From Dubosiella muris (GTDB lineage Bacteria; Bacillota_I; Bacilli_A; Erysipelotrichales; Erysipelotrichaceae), in NCBI RefSeq assembly GCF_004793885.1, contig NZ_SRYG01000010.1, positions 1 to 64,000 on the forward strand: a DNA stretch of 64,000 nucleotides, given 5' to 3'. How positions within the stretch are numbered: the stretch's first letter is position 1; every line of letters begins with the position of its first letter. A model generated the notes under the pieces. It worked only from the letters and a program-made list of their open reading frames with translations, was not told the origin of the DNA and ran no database searches. Below are positions 1 to 8,931 of the stretch, one piece after another. The translations under genes and the position numbers were made by a program.

Positions 1-33
1 ATGAACGAAGTTATAAATTAGTAAATCCTTCAT

Positions 34-62
34 ACCTTTATATACGACAAAACGAGGGAAAA
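34..62. repeat. 29-bp direct repeat, copy 1
   Basis: It matches 25 of 29 bases with 1229-1257 in the same orientation. The shared core is TATACGACAAAA. The two copies bracket the PD-(D/E)XK nuclease gene. Confidence 0.55.
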
Positions 63-237
63 CCGGACATTATTTTTTAAAATTTTTGAAAATTCTAAAA
101 ACTTGCCATATTCGTCGGTTTTTATTTTTTGGTAAAGAGTGCTTTTTACAGGCATTGACTGAATGATGTTGAATAACACAATCGAAAATTGGATGTTTTT
201 GAAAGAATTTGATGACTTTACTTCCTTTCTCCAAAAA

Positions 238-275
238 GAAACGCCCTGAATCGTAGGCACAGGGCGTTTTGTTTG
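238..275. terminator. Bidirectional Rho-independent terminator
   Basis: A perfect 8-bp stem (ACGCCCTG / CAGGGCGT) with an 11-nt loop is T-rich on both sides. On the minus strand it directly follows the nuclease gene stop at 279. Confidence 0.8.
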
Positions 276-278
276 GAT

Positions 279-1193
279 CTATAGATTTTGCTGGAGCGCG
301 CGCACTTGCTCGATGGAAAGCTCGGTATCCTCGGCAATTTCCGCAATGGGAAGGTTGCGCGCAAGCATTTTTTGAGCGAGCTGAATTTTTACAGCTTGAG
401 AAATTTCGTCGCGAATCTCGTTCTTGACTTCGCTTTTCACTTCGTCGCGAATCTCGCTCTTCATTTCGTCACGAATCTCATTTTTGACTTCGCGCTTCAC
501 TTCGTCACGCAATTCCACCCGCATTTCCGCGCGGACTTCTTCCCACACCGAATCGGTAAACGTCATCATACTTTTTCGCTCCTTTCCATATTTGACTTGT
601 CGCATTTTATCCCGCAAATTATCATGAAACAGCTGGTTTGGATTGCACTGCCGGAAATCGTGGATCAGTTTTCCCAGCGCAGTGTCCGTTTTTTCATAAG
701 CTCCATTGACACAAACGATTTTTAAATGGGTGTCGACCACTTCTCCTGTTTCCAGTATACTACGTCCTAACGTATATTTGGGTAGATTCATTCCAAATAC
801 ATCCGTTTCGGTAAAAAAGATGACCGTCACATCCGGAATCTGCTCATAGCTCGCTCCTTTGTTCAAGGCGGCGATAAACGTCAGCGCCGCATAAAACTCC
901 ATTCGCGGAAACAAAATGACGAGCCGGCCGTTGCGCTGCATTTCCAAAATATCAATTTTGTTTTCTTTCATCGCAGCATGCAGGTCAAAGACGCCATCGT
1001 GCTCTTTCAAGCTGTTAATGACACGATATTCGACTTTGGCATCCACACAAACAAGATCCGGTTCATCCAAAATCGTCCGGAACACGAATTCGACAAGCGG
1101 AATATCGTCGTGGAACATCATTTGAAACAATCCCGAATCCAAAATACGAAGCCGGTCAATGAGAGTGGAAATTTTGTCATAGTTTGTTGGCAT
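279..1193 (-). CDS. Rpn-type PD-(D/E)XK nuclease (recombination-promoting nuclease / putative transposase family)
   Basis: The 304-aa protein begins with the conserved segment of this family (DSGLFQMMFHD, residues 19-29). It keeps a PD-(D/E)XK core: Asp70 in GVFDLH, and Glu84-x-Gln86 in DILEMQ. Members are RecA-independent recombination nucleases or mobile-element-like proteins. The C-terminus has ten consecutive tetrapeptides of the form (K/R)-x-E-hydrophobic (about residues 225-264), then a short HTH-like tail (PIAEIAEDTELSIEQV). ATG 1193 is chosen because AAGGAG precedes it; an upstream extension to 1319 lacks family similarity. Family and catalytic residues are visible; the in vivo role is inferred. 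Confidence 0.85.
   Translation of the reverse strand: MPTNYDKISTLIDRLRILDSGLFQMMFHDDIPLVEFVFRTILDEPDLVCVDAKVEYRVINSLKEHDGVFDLHAAMKENKIDILEMQRNGRLVILFPRMEFYAALTFIAALNKGASYEQIPDVTVIFFTETDVFGMNLPKYTLGRSILETGEVVDTHLKIVCVNGAYEKTDTALGKLIHDFRQCNPNQLFHDNLRDKMRQVKYGKERKSMMTFTDSVWEEVRAEMRVELRDEVKREVKNEIRDEMKSEIRDEVKSEVKNEIRDEISQAVKIQLAQKMLARNLPIAEIAEDTELSIEQVRALQQNL
402..521 (-). repeat. 12-bp tandem repeat encoding ten (K/R)xE-hydrophobic tetrapeptides
   Basis: The array codes for RVEL RDEV KREV KNEI RDEM KSEI RDEV KSEV KNEI RDEI (spaced here by unit). This predicts an amphipathic, strongly charged helix. Copy number could change by slippage without a frameshift. Confidence 0.8.
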
Positions 1194-1228
1194 AGCTTTT
1201 CTCCTTTCCGTAGGAGAAAGACCTCTAC

Positions 1229-1257
1229 ACCTTTCTATACGACAAAAAGGAGGAAAA
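1229..1257. repeat. 29-bp direct repeat, copy 2
   Basis: It is the partner of 34-62 and lies upstream of the nuclease gene on its coding strand, so it probably belongs to that gene's leader or promoter region. Confidence 0.55.
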
Positions 1258-1328
1258 GGGGAGAAAAAATGAAAAAAGTGAATGTTTCCGATTTTAAAGA
1301 AAACATCACACTTGAACAAAGCGTTTTC

Positions 1329-2123
1329 CTAAAACTGCTGCTTTTCCAAAAAGTTCAACAAATCATGACGAAAATGTCGAAGGGCGGACTCGTTAGCCCC
1401 GGTTTCTAAATAAAAGCGCATTTGCGTGACATATTCGTTTTCCAGCAATTCCATGGATTTTTTCTGTTTCTCCTGCTTCACATAGTGAAACAAGGAAAGA
1501 AACGTAAACAAATTGATGATAAACAAGACGCCAAGAACGATCCAGTAGTTTTTTAGAAAAAACAACACGTTGAAGGGTTCGAAAATATGACAGGCGCATA
1601 AAGCGACTAAAATCACATTCAGCATGAGTGAAATCAAATATCCGCTCATTTGCACGCTCGCAAGCCGGGCTTTGGAAAACCCGCGAATCATGCCAAACAA
1701 CAAGAGAAGAAGCAGGCATGAAGCGAACAAATAGACAGAAAACATGTCGCCCATGTTCAACGCGTCGAATTCCGCCAATTCCGGCGGGCGATGCAAAAGA
1801 AAGTAGGTGAAAGAAACTGCTAGAATCTCCGAAACCACTAAAGCGATTTGACAAAGCAAAATACCGAAAAGCAACCGCTTTTTCGGCTCCTGCCGGATCG
1901 TCTGGCATAAAAACAAAAACTCCAGGGCGCAGTTGAAAACGTTTCGGAAAATCATGGCGCGACTTGGGATTAGATTGTTCACAGGGTACACCACGATCAT
2001 CATGAACAATGTCATTTTCCAAAAAAATGAGAACCTTCGCTTCATAGAAAAAAACAGCGAATAAAAGAAAGCGATGGTCGCGGACTGGAAAGTCAAAATC
2101 AAAACAAACAATCCAAGTTCCAT
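1329..2123 (-). CDS. Truncated AgrC-like membrane sensor with RHDLLNF histidine box, no ATPase domain (orphan paralogue)
   Basis: The 264-aa protein has about seven hydrophobic helices, then a charged helix (YVKQEKQKKSMELLENEY) and ends FRHDLLNFLEKQQF. This matches the AgrC/HPK10 layout up to and including the phospho-acceptor box (His253), but it stops 11 residues later with no HATPase domain. It is a paralogue of the four sensors at 8152-11265. ATG 2123 overlaps the stop of the preceding 65-aa gene (TGATG), so translation is coupled; TTG 2129 is an alternative start. The closest possible kinase is the ATPase protein at 11277-12113. That partnership is inference. Confidence 0.8.
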   Translation of the reverse strand: MELGLFVLILTFQSATIAFFYSLFFSMKRRFSFFWKMTLFMMIVVYPVNNLIPSRAMIFRNVFNCALEFLFLCQTIRQEPKKRLLFGILLCQIALVVSEILAVSFTYFLLHRPPELAEFDALNMGDMFSVYLFASCLLLLLLFGMIRGFSKARLASVQMSGYLISLMLNVILVALCACHIFEPFNVLFFLKNYWIVLGVLFIINLFTFLSLFHYVKQEKQKKSMELLENEYVTQMRFYLETGANESALRHFRHDLLNFLEKQQF

Positions 2124-2320
2124 CAACAATCACGCTCTTCTTTCCAATGTCGTTCCCGGGCGCCCAGAATCCACAAATAAACCGCCAGCGCGAACAAAAA
2201 GGCGCTATACAAAAAGTAGCCCGGACTGATGCCGGCCACCCCGTTGGCTTTCAAAATAAACAACGTGATTTGAAGCGCGATGGAAGCGATCAGGCAAACA
2301 ACACCACAAAGCGTCAACAT
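2123..2320 (-). CDS. Small two-helix membrane protein, coupled to truncated sensor
   Basis: The 65-aa protein has two predicted membrane helices (about residues 3-25 and 33-52) and a charged tail, RERHWKEERDC. AGGGGG precedes the ATG by 7 nt. It is the first gene of a two-gene operon with the sensor at 1329-2123 and overlaps it at TGATG. I do not recognise the family. Its size and position would suit an accessory subunit of the sensor; it is far too short for an AgrB protease and has no pheromone precursor features. Confidence 0.65.
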   Translation of the reverse strand: MLTLCGVVCLIASIALQITLFILKANGVAGISPGYFLYSAFLFALAVYLWILGARERHWKEERDC

Positions 2321-2605
2321 ACAAATTCCCCCTTTTTTCTATTATACCAAACTGCTTTCTTTTCCATGGAAAAAGAAAGGTTAAAATATAAGTTAGTATG
2401 ATAAAAAAAGAAAAATATTTAAAAACAAAGACGTGTTTTCCATTCTTTCATCGGATAAAATAAAAAAGAGGAAAACCACATCCAAAAAGAAAGCGAGGAG
2501 GATGAAAAGACAAAAGGGAACAAAAAGCAAATGAATGGAAGTGAAAAAACCAGCGTTCTATAATGATTTTAAAGATGAAAGTAATCTCAAGTAAGGAGGA
2601 CTTCT
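2321..2605. promoter_or_regulatory. Divergent intergenic region between small sensor operon and clpB
   Basis: On the minus strand an extended -10 (TGGTATAAT, hexamer 2341-2346) serves the 65-aa gene. On the plus strand TATAAT at 2559-2564 precedes clpB, without a clear -35. A tiny 10-codon frame with a good ribosome site starts at 2502 and may be a leader peptide or chance. I see no CIRCE and no convincing CtsR box. Confidence 0.5.
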
Positions 2606-5182
2606 ATGGATTTTGAAAAAATGTCCGAGAATCTGCAAAAGATCCTGATGAACGCCGTCAACGACGCGAAAGCGAATCAACACGCTTCCGTGGATACGAT
2701 CGACGTTTTGGAAGCGATGTTCAAAGCCGACATTCTCGACGGTTTGTTCGACCGGTTGAATGTGGACAAGAAACTCGCCCTGACGATCATTGCGGATGAA
2801 GAAAAAAAGATCGTGAAGAGCTCTTCTCAAAACATCAATTTGTCGAACGAGGTACAAAAATCAATCGACAAAGCGGCAAAATGGGCGAGTCAGCACGATG
2901 AAATCTACTTATCCGTAGCTACACTGTGGATTGCGTTGATGTTCAACCGTTCCTATATTTCCCGCCGTCTCGTTCAAACGTTCAACTTGACGGAAAAAGC
3001 TTGCGAGCAAGCCGAACTCGATCGTCGAGGCGGACGCAAGATGGATACGCCAAACGCCGAAGACAATCTGGAAGCGCTGAAAAAATACGGACGCGACTTA
3101 GTCGCCGAAGTGCGCGAAGGAAAAATCGACCCGATCATCGGCCGTGACGACGAGATCCGGCGCGTGATGCAAATCCTGTCCCGGAAAACGAAAAACAATC
3201 CGGTTTTGATCGGTGAGCCAGGCGTTGGTAAAACCGCCGTCGTCGAAGGACTGGCTTGGCGAATCATGAAAGGCGACGTGCCTGAATCGTTAAAAGATAA
3301 AACTCTGATCGAACTCGATATGGGTTCCCTGATCGCCGGCGCGAAATACCGCGGCGAGTTCGAGGAACGCCTGAAAGCCGTATTGGATGAAATCAAAGGA
3401 TCCAACGGCCGGATCATCGTCTTCATCGACGAGATCCACAATCTGGTCGGCGCCGGAAAGACCGAAGGGTCGATGGACGCCGGCAACCTGCTCAAACCAA
3501 TGCTCGCGCGTGGCGAACTGCATATGATTGGCGCCACCACGTTCAATGAATATCGTCAATACATCGAAAAGGACGCCGCACTGGAACGTCGTTTCCAAAA
3601 AGTCAACGTCCGTGAACCGAACGTCGAAGATACGATCGCCATCCTGCGTGGATTGAAAGACCGCTTCGAAGGCTACCACGGTGTCCGTATTTTGGATGAC
3701 GCGCTCGTTTCCGCCGCCACAATGTCCGACCGCTACATTACCGACCGGTTTTTGCCGGACAAGGCCATCGACCTTGTCGACGAGGCGTGCGCGACTTTGA
3801 AAGTCCAAATGGAAAGCATGCCGCAGGAACTCGACGAACTGGAACGTAAGATCATGCAGCTCCAAATCGAAAAGACGTCGCTCATGTCGGAAACGGATAA
3901 AAAAGCCGTGGAACGCCGCAGCGAAATCGAAGAGGAAATGGGCAAGCTTCAGGAAAAGCGCGACGAGCTCCACTCCAAATGGGAAGACGAGAAACGCATT
4001 CTCAACATGGCGCAGGAAGACAAGCTCGCGCTTGAAAAAGCGAAACTCGATCTGGAACAAGCGCAAAACGACCTTCGCTATGAGGATGCCGCCAAACTGC
4101 AATACCAGATCATTCCGGAACTGGAAGCGCGCATCAACAAAGACAATGGCGGATTGCCAAACGATGAAGGCGCCTTGATTCAGGAAACCGTCAACGAGGA
4201 ACTCGTATCCAAAATCATTTCCCGCTGGACCGGTGTGGAAGTGACCCGTCTTGTCGAAAGCGAGCGCGAAAAGCTGCTCAACCTGCAAAAGGTTCTCGAG
4301 CGCCGCGTCGTAGGACAAGACCACGCGATCGAACTTGTTGTCGACTGCATTTTACGATCGAAAGCGCAAATCCAGGACGAAAACCGTCCAATCGGTTCGT
4401 TCATGTTCCTCGGTCCTACCGGTGTCGGAAAAACCGAAGTCGCCAAAGCTTTGGCCGAACAGCTGTTCGACGACGAGCGCCACATCGTTCGAATCGACAT
4501 GTCCGAATACATGGAGAAACATAGCGTCGCCCGTTTGATCGGAGCGCCTCCAGGATACGTCGGCCATGAGGAAGGCGGACAGCTGACCGAAGCGGTACGC
4601 CGCAATCCATATTCGATCGTCTTGTTCGATGAAATCGAAAAAGCGCATCCGGATGTGTTTAACGTATTGCTGCAAATTCTGGATGACGGACGAATCACCG
4701 ACTCCAAAGGCGTGACGGTTGATTTCAAAAACACGATCATCATTTTGACGAGCAATCTGGGAAGCCAGTACGCGTTCGAATACAAAAACGAACCGGAACT
4801 TCTTCAAGAGAAATACATGGAAGCGGTGAAAGCGCACTTCCGTCCGGAATTTATCAACCGAATCGACGAAATCGTCGTATTCAACGCCCTTCACGACAAA
4901 GCCTTTGTCAAGATCGCACGCAAGTTCATGGGCGAACTCATCGAGCGTTTGAAAGAAAAAGACATCACTGTCCATGTCAGTGACGCCGTTTACGACCGGA
5001 TCGCGGAAAATGGCGTGGATCCGTTGTTTGGCGCCCGTCCGATGAAACGGTACATCCAGCGTCAGATCGAGACGGAAATCGCCCGTCAAATGATCAAAGA
5101 AGGCGCGATGCAGGACGCGACGATCCGCATCGACGTCCGCGATGGACACTACGACATCAAAGTGACAAAAAACAAAAAGTAA
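2606..5182 (+). CDS. clpB: ATP-dependent disaggregase ClpB
   Basis: The 858-aa protein is a cytosolic AAA+ disaggregase that works with DnaK to rescue aggregated proteins. It has a Clp N-domain (about 1-150, rather divergent), NBD1 with Walker A GEPGVGKT near residue 201, a coiled-coil M-domain (about 395-520) and NBD2 with GPTGVGKT near residue 600. The M-domain and absence of a ClpP-loop context favour ClpB over ClpC/ClpA. AAGGAGG lies just upstream of ATG 2606, and a strong terminator follows. Length agrees with the family (about 860 aa). Confidence 0.97.
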   Translation: MDFEKMSENLQKILMNAVNDAKANQHASVDTIDVLEAMFKADILDGLFDRLNVDKKLALTIIADEEKKIVKSSSQNINLSNEVQKSIDKAAKWASQHDEIYLSVATLWIALMFNRSYISRRLVQTFNLTEKACEQAELDRRGGRKMDTPNAEDNLEALKKYGRDLVAEVREGKIDPIIGRDDEIRRVMQILSRKTKNNPVLIGEPGVGKTAVVEGLAWRIMKGDVPESLKDKTLIELDMGSLIAGAKYRGEFEERLKAVLDEIKGSNGRIIVFIDEIHNLVGAGKTEGSMDAGNLLKPMLARGELHMIGATTFNEYRQYIEKDAALERRFQKVNVREPNVEDTIAILRGLKDRFEGYHGVRILDDALVSAATMSDRYITDRFLPDKAIDLVDEACATLKVQMESMPQELDELERKIMQLQIEKTSLMSETDKKAVERRSEIEEEMGKLQEKRDELHSKWEDEKRILNMAQEDKLALEKAKLDLEQAQNDLRYEDAAKLQYQIIPELEARINKDNGGLPNDEGALIQETVNEELVSKIISRWTGVEVTRLVESEREKLLNLQKVLERRVVGQDHAIELVVDCILRSKAQIQDENRPIGSFMFLGPTGVGKTEVAKALAEQLFDDERHIVRIDMSEYMEKHSVARLIGAPPGYVGHEEGGQLTEAVRRNPYSIVLFDEIEKAHPDVFNVLLQILDDGRITDSKGVTVDFKNTIIILTSNLGSQYAFEYKNEPELLQEKYMEAVKAHFRPEFINRIDEIVVFNALHDKAFVKIARKFMGELIERLKEKDITVHVSDAVYDRIAENGVDPLFGARPMKRYIQRQIETEIARQMIKEGAMQDATIRIDVRDGHYDIKVTKNKK

Positions 5183-5194
5183 ATCCTCAAAACC

Positions 5195-5224
5195 AAAGCC
5201 GGGAAGTCGATTTCCGGCTTTTTT
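5195..5224 (+). terminator. clpB terminator
   Basis: A 7-bp stem, AAGCCGG / CCGGCTT, is followed by a T run. Confidence 0.85.
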
Positions 5225-5243
5225 CCAGCCAGAACGATCCCGC

Positions 5244-5272
5244 TTTGCATCGAGGAAAAAGAAGACTACAAT
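5244..5272 (+). promoter_or_regulatory. Sigma-A promoter of sirtuin gene
   Basis: The hexamers are TTTGCA (5244-5249) and TACAAT (5267-5272) with a 17-bp spacer, 23 bp before the start codon. Confidence 0.6.
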
Positions 5273-5295
5273 AAAAGAAACAAGGAGGAAACAGT

Positions 5296-6030
5296 ATGAA
5301 TCCAATCAAGCAGTTACACGATATCATTGAGAAATCCGACAATATCGTTTTTTTTGGCGGAGCCGGCGTGTCGACCGAAAGCCACATCCCCGACTTTCGC
5401 AGCGACAACGGGCTGTATAAACGAAAGTATCCTTATCCGGCGGAAACGATGCTGAGCCACACGTTTTACACCCAGCATCCCAAGGAGTTTTTTGAATTTT
5501 ATTTTAACGAGATGATTTATCAAGACGCCGTTCCCAACAAAGCGCATGCCGCGCTGGCCAAGCTGGAACAGGAAGGAAAGCTCAAAGCCGTCATTACGCA
5601 AAACATCGACGGCCTGCATCAAAAGGCCGGTTCTTTGAACGTGCTTGAGCTGCATGGTTCCGTGCTCCGCAATTTCTGCACCCGCTGCCATAAGGCGTTT
5701 ACGCTCGAGGAAACGATCGCGCGCCGTGATCAGGACGGCATTCCGCGATGCGACGTGGACAACGCCATCATCAAGCCCGACGTCGTGCTGTACGAAGAAG
5801 GGCTCGATGAATCGGTCATTTACGCGGCGGTGGACGCCATCTCGCACGTCGACACGCTCATCGTGGGCGGCACAAGCCTGGTTGTGTATCCGGCCGCGGG
5901 ACTCATTCAGTATTTTCGAGGAAAAAACCTTGTCCTCATCAACCGGGACAGCACGCCAATGGATGGAAAGGCGACACTGGTCATTCACGACGCCATCGGC
6001 AAAGTGCTCGACGAAGCCGTCAATGGATAA
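5296..6030 (+). CDS. Sir2-family NAD-dependent protein deacylase
   Basis: The 244-aa single-domain sirtuin removes acyl groups from lysines using NAD+. The NAD-binding motif GAGVSTESHIPDFRS, TQNIDGLH and the catalytic His in ELHGS are all present. The zinc site is unusual: CTRC supplies two cysteines, but the second pair reads PRCDVDNA, so the fourth ligand is Asp rather than Cys. AAGGAGG precedes the ATG. The gene is monocistronic between two terminators. Confidence 0.93.
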   Translation: MNPIKQLHDIIEKSDNIVFFGGAGVSTESHIPDFRSDNGLYKRKYPYPAETMLSHTFYTQHPKEFFEFYFNEMIYQDAVPNKAHAALAKLEQEGKLKAVITQNIDGLHQKAGSLNVLELHGSVLRNFCTRCHKAFTLEETIARRDQDGIPRCDVDNAIIKPDVVLYEEGLDESVIYAAVDAISHVDTLIVGGTSLVVYPAAGLIQYFRGKNLVLINRDSTPMDGKATLVIHDAIGKVLDEAVNG

Positions 6031-6044
6031 ACAGAAAAGATCAA

Positions 6045-6079
6045 AGGAGAAGTAGAAACGCGCTTCTCTTTTCTTTTTC
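6045..6079 (+). terminator. Terminator after sirtuin gene
   Basis: The stem GAGAAG / CTTCTC is followed by TTTTCTTTTT. It lies between convergent genes. Confidence 0.65.
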
Positions 6080-6091
6080 ATAAAACGGCGG

Positions 6092-6955
6092 CTAGAACGT
6101 TTTGTCTTGTTCTATGGCGCGGACGTTTTCCATCCGATAGGACAAATGCTCGTCATAGTGGCGGGCAAAATAAGCCGAATACAGCAAATCGAGCAAAAAG
6201 AGAATGGAAACTTCCGAAGAATACGACGCGATTTTCGCAAACCAGTCTTCCTTGGAAAAAATCGTCAAAACGACATCCGCGCTTTGCCGCAAAACGTTAT
6301 CGTGCCGTCCTGTCAAAGCGATCATGGGCACGCCGCGCGCCTGACAAAGCGGAATTAAAGCCATCGGCTCTCTTTGAGGCGGCATTCCGGAATAGGAAAT
6401 CAAAATCGCGCAGTCACGAAAAGTCAATGTGTTGACGAAATAGCGGGCGTCGGCCGGCTCGCATAAGTCGACACGTTTTCCAAGCTTTACCATTTTTTGA
6501 ATGAAGATCCGGCTCAAAGAGCGGTTGGCGCCAATGCCCAAAACAACGATCCGCTCGCTTTCATCCAAAATCGAGGCCGCCTTTTCCAACGCGGCGTCTT
6601 CGCACAAATCGTTCGTTAAATAAACGCTTTCCATATAGATTTGCGCCAAGTGGCTACGCATTTGCGCGGTGCGATCCTGCTTTGAAAAAGGAATGTTTGT
6701 GTCGACCCCCTCGAACAACCGTTCCGTTTCCTTTCTTTCGAAAACATACGCCTTGTGAAAGGCGGTCCAGCCAGAAAATCCGAGCGCTTTCGCGACCCGT
6801 ACCAAAGTCGCCTTGGACGTAAAGGTCGCTTCGGCGACTTCTTGCATCGACATGTTTTCTAGTGCGTTGGCTTCCAGCAATAGAAAGCGGGCGACCGCGC
6901 TACGCGCGTCGTGGACTTCCTGGGCCAGACGCTCGATTTTTTCCCGAATAAGCAT
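6092..6955 (-). CDS. MurR/RpiR-family transcriptional regulator (HTH-6 + SIS)
   Basis: The 287-aa protein has an N-terminal HTH (about 1-75, with MQEVAEATFTSKATLVRVAK) and a C-terminal SIS domain (about 120-260, with GIGANRSLS) that binds phosphosugars. Such proteins usually control sugar or amino-sugar catabolism. ATG 6955 is chosen over an upstream ATG because AGAAAGAGG lies just before it. It is divergent from the Gfo/Idh oxidoreductase at 7090, a plausible target. The ligand is unknown. Confidence 0.88.
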   Translation of the reverse strand: MLIREKIERLAQEVHDARSAVARFLLLEANALENMSMQEVAEATFTSKATLVRVAKALGFSGWTAFHKAYVFERKETERLFEGVDTNIPFSKQDRTAQMRSHLAQIYMESVYLTNDLCEDAALEKAASILDESERIVVLGIGANRSLSRIFIQKMVKLGKRVDLCEPADARYFVNTLTFRDCAILISYSGMPPQREPMALIPLCQARGVPMIALTGRHDNVLRQSADVVLTIFSKEDWFAKIASYSSEVSILFLLDLLYSAYFARHYDEHLSYRMENVRAIEQDKTF

Positions 6956-7089
6956 TGCGTTCCTCTTTCTAAAATTTCGTTTCAAATTTTTTCGTGGTTT
7001 TTCATTATTTTATCATGAAAGCGTAAAGACCCGAAACCGGATTTCAGCGCCATCGGGTACAATAAAAGCGAAAAGGAGAGTGTTGAAAG

Positions 7090-8142
7090 ATGAGAACCAT
7101 TCAAGTTGGAATGATTGGCAATGGAAAAAGCGCAAATCGCTACCACGCGCCGTTTTTGCTGGATCTACCCGAAAAATTCAAAATCAAAACAATTTATAGC
7201 CGGAACCATGCCCGGGATTCGTGGGCTGAAATAGAGGGTGTGTGCTACACGAACCAAATGGAACACGTGCTGCTGGATCCCGAGATTGAGCTTGTCGTGA
7301 TTGCCACCAGACACGACACGCATTATGAATTCGCGAAACAAAGCCTGCTGGCCGGAAAGCACACGCTAGTCGAAAAGCCTTTTACCATGACCAGCGCCCA
7401 AGCCATTGAATTGTTCGCTTTAGCCCGCGAGCGAGACGTCATGTTGCAAGGCTATCAAAACCGGCGATTCGACAGCGACTACCTGACGATGAAAGCCGTG
7501 ATCGAAAGTCAAAAGCTCGGTACGCTGCTCGAAGTGGAATTGTATTATGACTATTACCGGCCGGATGTGCCGCAAGCTGTCGAATCGTATTCGCGCATGA
7601 GCTCGTTTGTATACGGACACGCCTGCCACACGCTAGACCAAATGCTGGCGCTCTTTGGAAATCCCCAACGCGTTGTCGGGGATGTTCGCTCGCTGCTTGG
7701 CGCGGGCCGGATGAACGATTATTTCGATTTTGACTTATTTTACGAAGAGCCCTTGAAGGTTTCCGTGAAATCCAGTTATTTTCGCGCGAAGGCGAGGCCG
7801 AAGTTCATCGCATACGGGACGAAGGGAATGTTTATCAAAGAAACGGAAGACCGGCAGGAGGAAGATTTGAAACGATTTTACTTTCCGCAAGGACATCCGG
7901 ATTTTGGAAAAGACCGGCCTTTCGAGTTTGGCACGCTCATATACTACGATGAACAAGGCGCGTATCACGAGGAAAAGGTGCCGACGGTCGAAAGCCGGTA
8001 TTCCAGTTTTTACGAGGCGGTTTACGATACGATCGTTGAAGGCAAAAAACAGCTTGTAACGCCGGAACAAACGATTGCGCTCATGCGCCTGCTCGAAAAC
8101 GCGTGCGCCGGTTTGGAAAACAAAAGCGAGGATTTAAAATGA
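7090..8142 (+). CDS. Gfo/Idh/MocA-family NAD(P)-dependent oxidoreductase
   Basis: The 350-aa protein has an N-terminal Rossmann fold (GMIGNGKSANRYH; usual GxGxxA slightly altered) with the EKP motif (HTLVEKPFT), then the C-terminal alpha/beta substrate domain. Relatives oxidise sugars, inositols or biliverdin; the substrate is not deducible. AAAGGAGAG precedes the ATG, and TACAAT at 7058-7063 is a likely -10. The divergent MurR/RpiR gene is a candidate regulator. It converges with the sensor operon and shares a terminator. Confidence 0.88.
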   Translation: MRTIQVGMIGNGKSANRYHAPFLLDLPEKFKIKTIYSRNHARDSWAEIEGVCYTNQMEHVLLDPEIELVVIATRHDTHYEFAKQSLLAGKHTLVEKPFTMTSAQAIELFALARERDVMLQGYQNRRFDSDYLTMKAVIESQKLGTLLEVELYYDYYRPDVPQAVESYSRMSSFVYGHACHTLDQMLALFGNPQRVVGDVRSLLGAGRMNDYFDFDLFYEEPLKVSVKSSYFRAKARPKFIAYGTKGMFIKETEDRQEEDLKRFYFPQGHPDFGKDRPFEFGTLIYYDEQGAYHEEKVPTVESRYSSFYEAVYDTIVEGKKQLVTPEQTIALMRLLENACAGLENKSEDLK

Positions 8143-8154
8143 TCTTCGCTTTTA
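8122..8154. terminator. Bidirectional terminator between convergent genes
   Basis: The imperfect stem AAAGCGAGGAT / ATCTTCGCTTT overlaps the end of the oxidoreductase and abuts the stop of the sensor operon. Confidence 0.65.
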
Positions 8155-8931
8155 TTCGTTGTCCTGTTCCAGAAAATTGAGCAAATCGTGACGCAGCCGC
8201 CGCCATCCGTCCTTGGAAGACTCGTTATTTAAATAAAAGAGCAGCTGGCCGTGATAAATGGTTTCCAGGCGCAGCTGGCTTTGGCGCAATCTTTCCAGCC
8301 GCGCAAAGCGGGAGAGCGAGAAAAGCGTCAAAACGTTCAGAACGAGCAGGATCGCCACCACGAATGGATAGGAAACGGAAAAAAAATCATCCCGCCTCGT
8401 TCCAAGCAGCTGGCAGACGCACAACACGAGCAAAATATTGTTTAAAAGCAGGCAGCCCAAATATGTGATCATTTTCGTGCTGGCAGTCAGCGTTTTGGAA
8501 AAGATTTGCAGCAAAGCGAAAACGATGAGCGTCATCCATCCGCACGCGATCCAAGTCATGATTTTTTGCACGTTGTCAAAAGCCGAAAAGTCCGTTGTTT
8601 TTCGCGTCAAGAGATACAGCATCGGAATGCCGCAAATTTCGACGAGCACAAGCGCGGTTTCATATAAGAGAACGGCGAAAACGATTCTTCTTGTCGTTTC
8701 CTGCCAAAAAAGAAACCGGCACAACACGCCAAGAAAGACGCAGTTGAAGAGATTTTTAATGATTAAATCCATTTCAGCCAGCCGCAAGTCGATTGGAAAG
8801 ATGACGCCCACAAACGCGATCCATAAAACGAGAAATTGACGCCATGGTCGTTTGGCGCGCAAATACAAGGCGAATAAAGCCGATTGAACGGCAGACTGGT
8901 AAAACAGCGCCGCAATGTACCAGCCGGGCAT
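8152..8931 (-). CDS. Truncated AgrC-like membrane sensor with RHDLLNF box (paralogue, last gene of operon)
   Basis: The 259-aa protein has about seven membrane helices, a short helix (LERLRQSQLRLETIYHGQLL) and the terminal box WRRLRHDLLNFLEQDNE with His248 as likely phospho-acceptor. No GHKL ATPase follows. ATG 8929-8931 overlaps the TGA of the upstream paralogue by one base (TGATG). Its ribosome site (AGGAGG) lies inside the KEES tail codons of that paralogue. It is the promoter-distal member of the operon running from 12826. Function as a sensor/acceptor subunit is inference. Confidence 0.82.
   Translation of the reverse strand: MPGWYIAALFYQSAVQSALFALYLRAKRPWRQFLVLWIAFVGVIFPIDLRLAEMDLIIKNLFNCVFLGVLCRFLFWQETTRRIVFAVLLYETALVLVEICGIPMLYLLTRKTTDFSAFDNVQKIMTWIACGWMTLIVFALLQIFSKTLTASTKMITYLGCLLLNNILLVLCVCQLLGTRRDDFFSVSYPFVVAILLVLNVLTLFSLSRFARLERLRQSQLRLETIYHGQLLFYLNNESSKDGWRRLRHDLLNFLEQDNE

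Larger units (their letters stand above)
1..278. other. AT-rich left-edge intergenic region
   Basis: No convincing gene is seen here. The stretch holds one copy of a 29-bp repeat (34-62) and a terminator hairpin near 241-268. On the minus strand the repeat could act as the start of a transcript leaving the window to the left, because its second copy lies in the leader of the nuclease gene. Confidence 0.5.

Noticed and set aside
30-260. 76-aa open frame on the minus strand
   Set aside because: It begins inside a terminator hairpin, has no ribosome site and shows low-complexity AT-driven composition.
2370-2400. CtsR-like direct repeat upstream of clpB
   Set aside because: Half-sites GGTTAAA and AAGTTAG differ too much from the GGTCAAA heptamer to claim.
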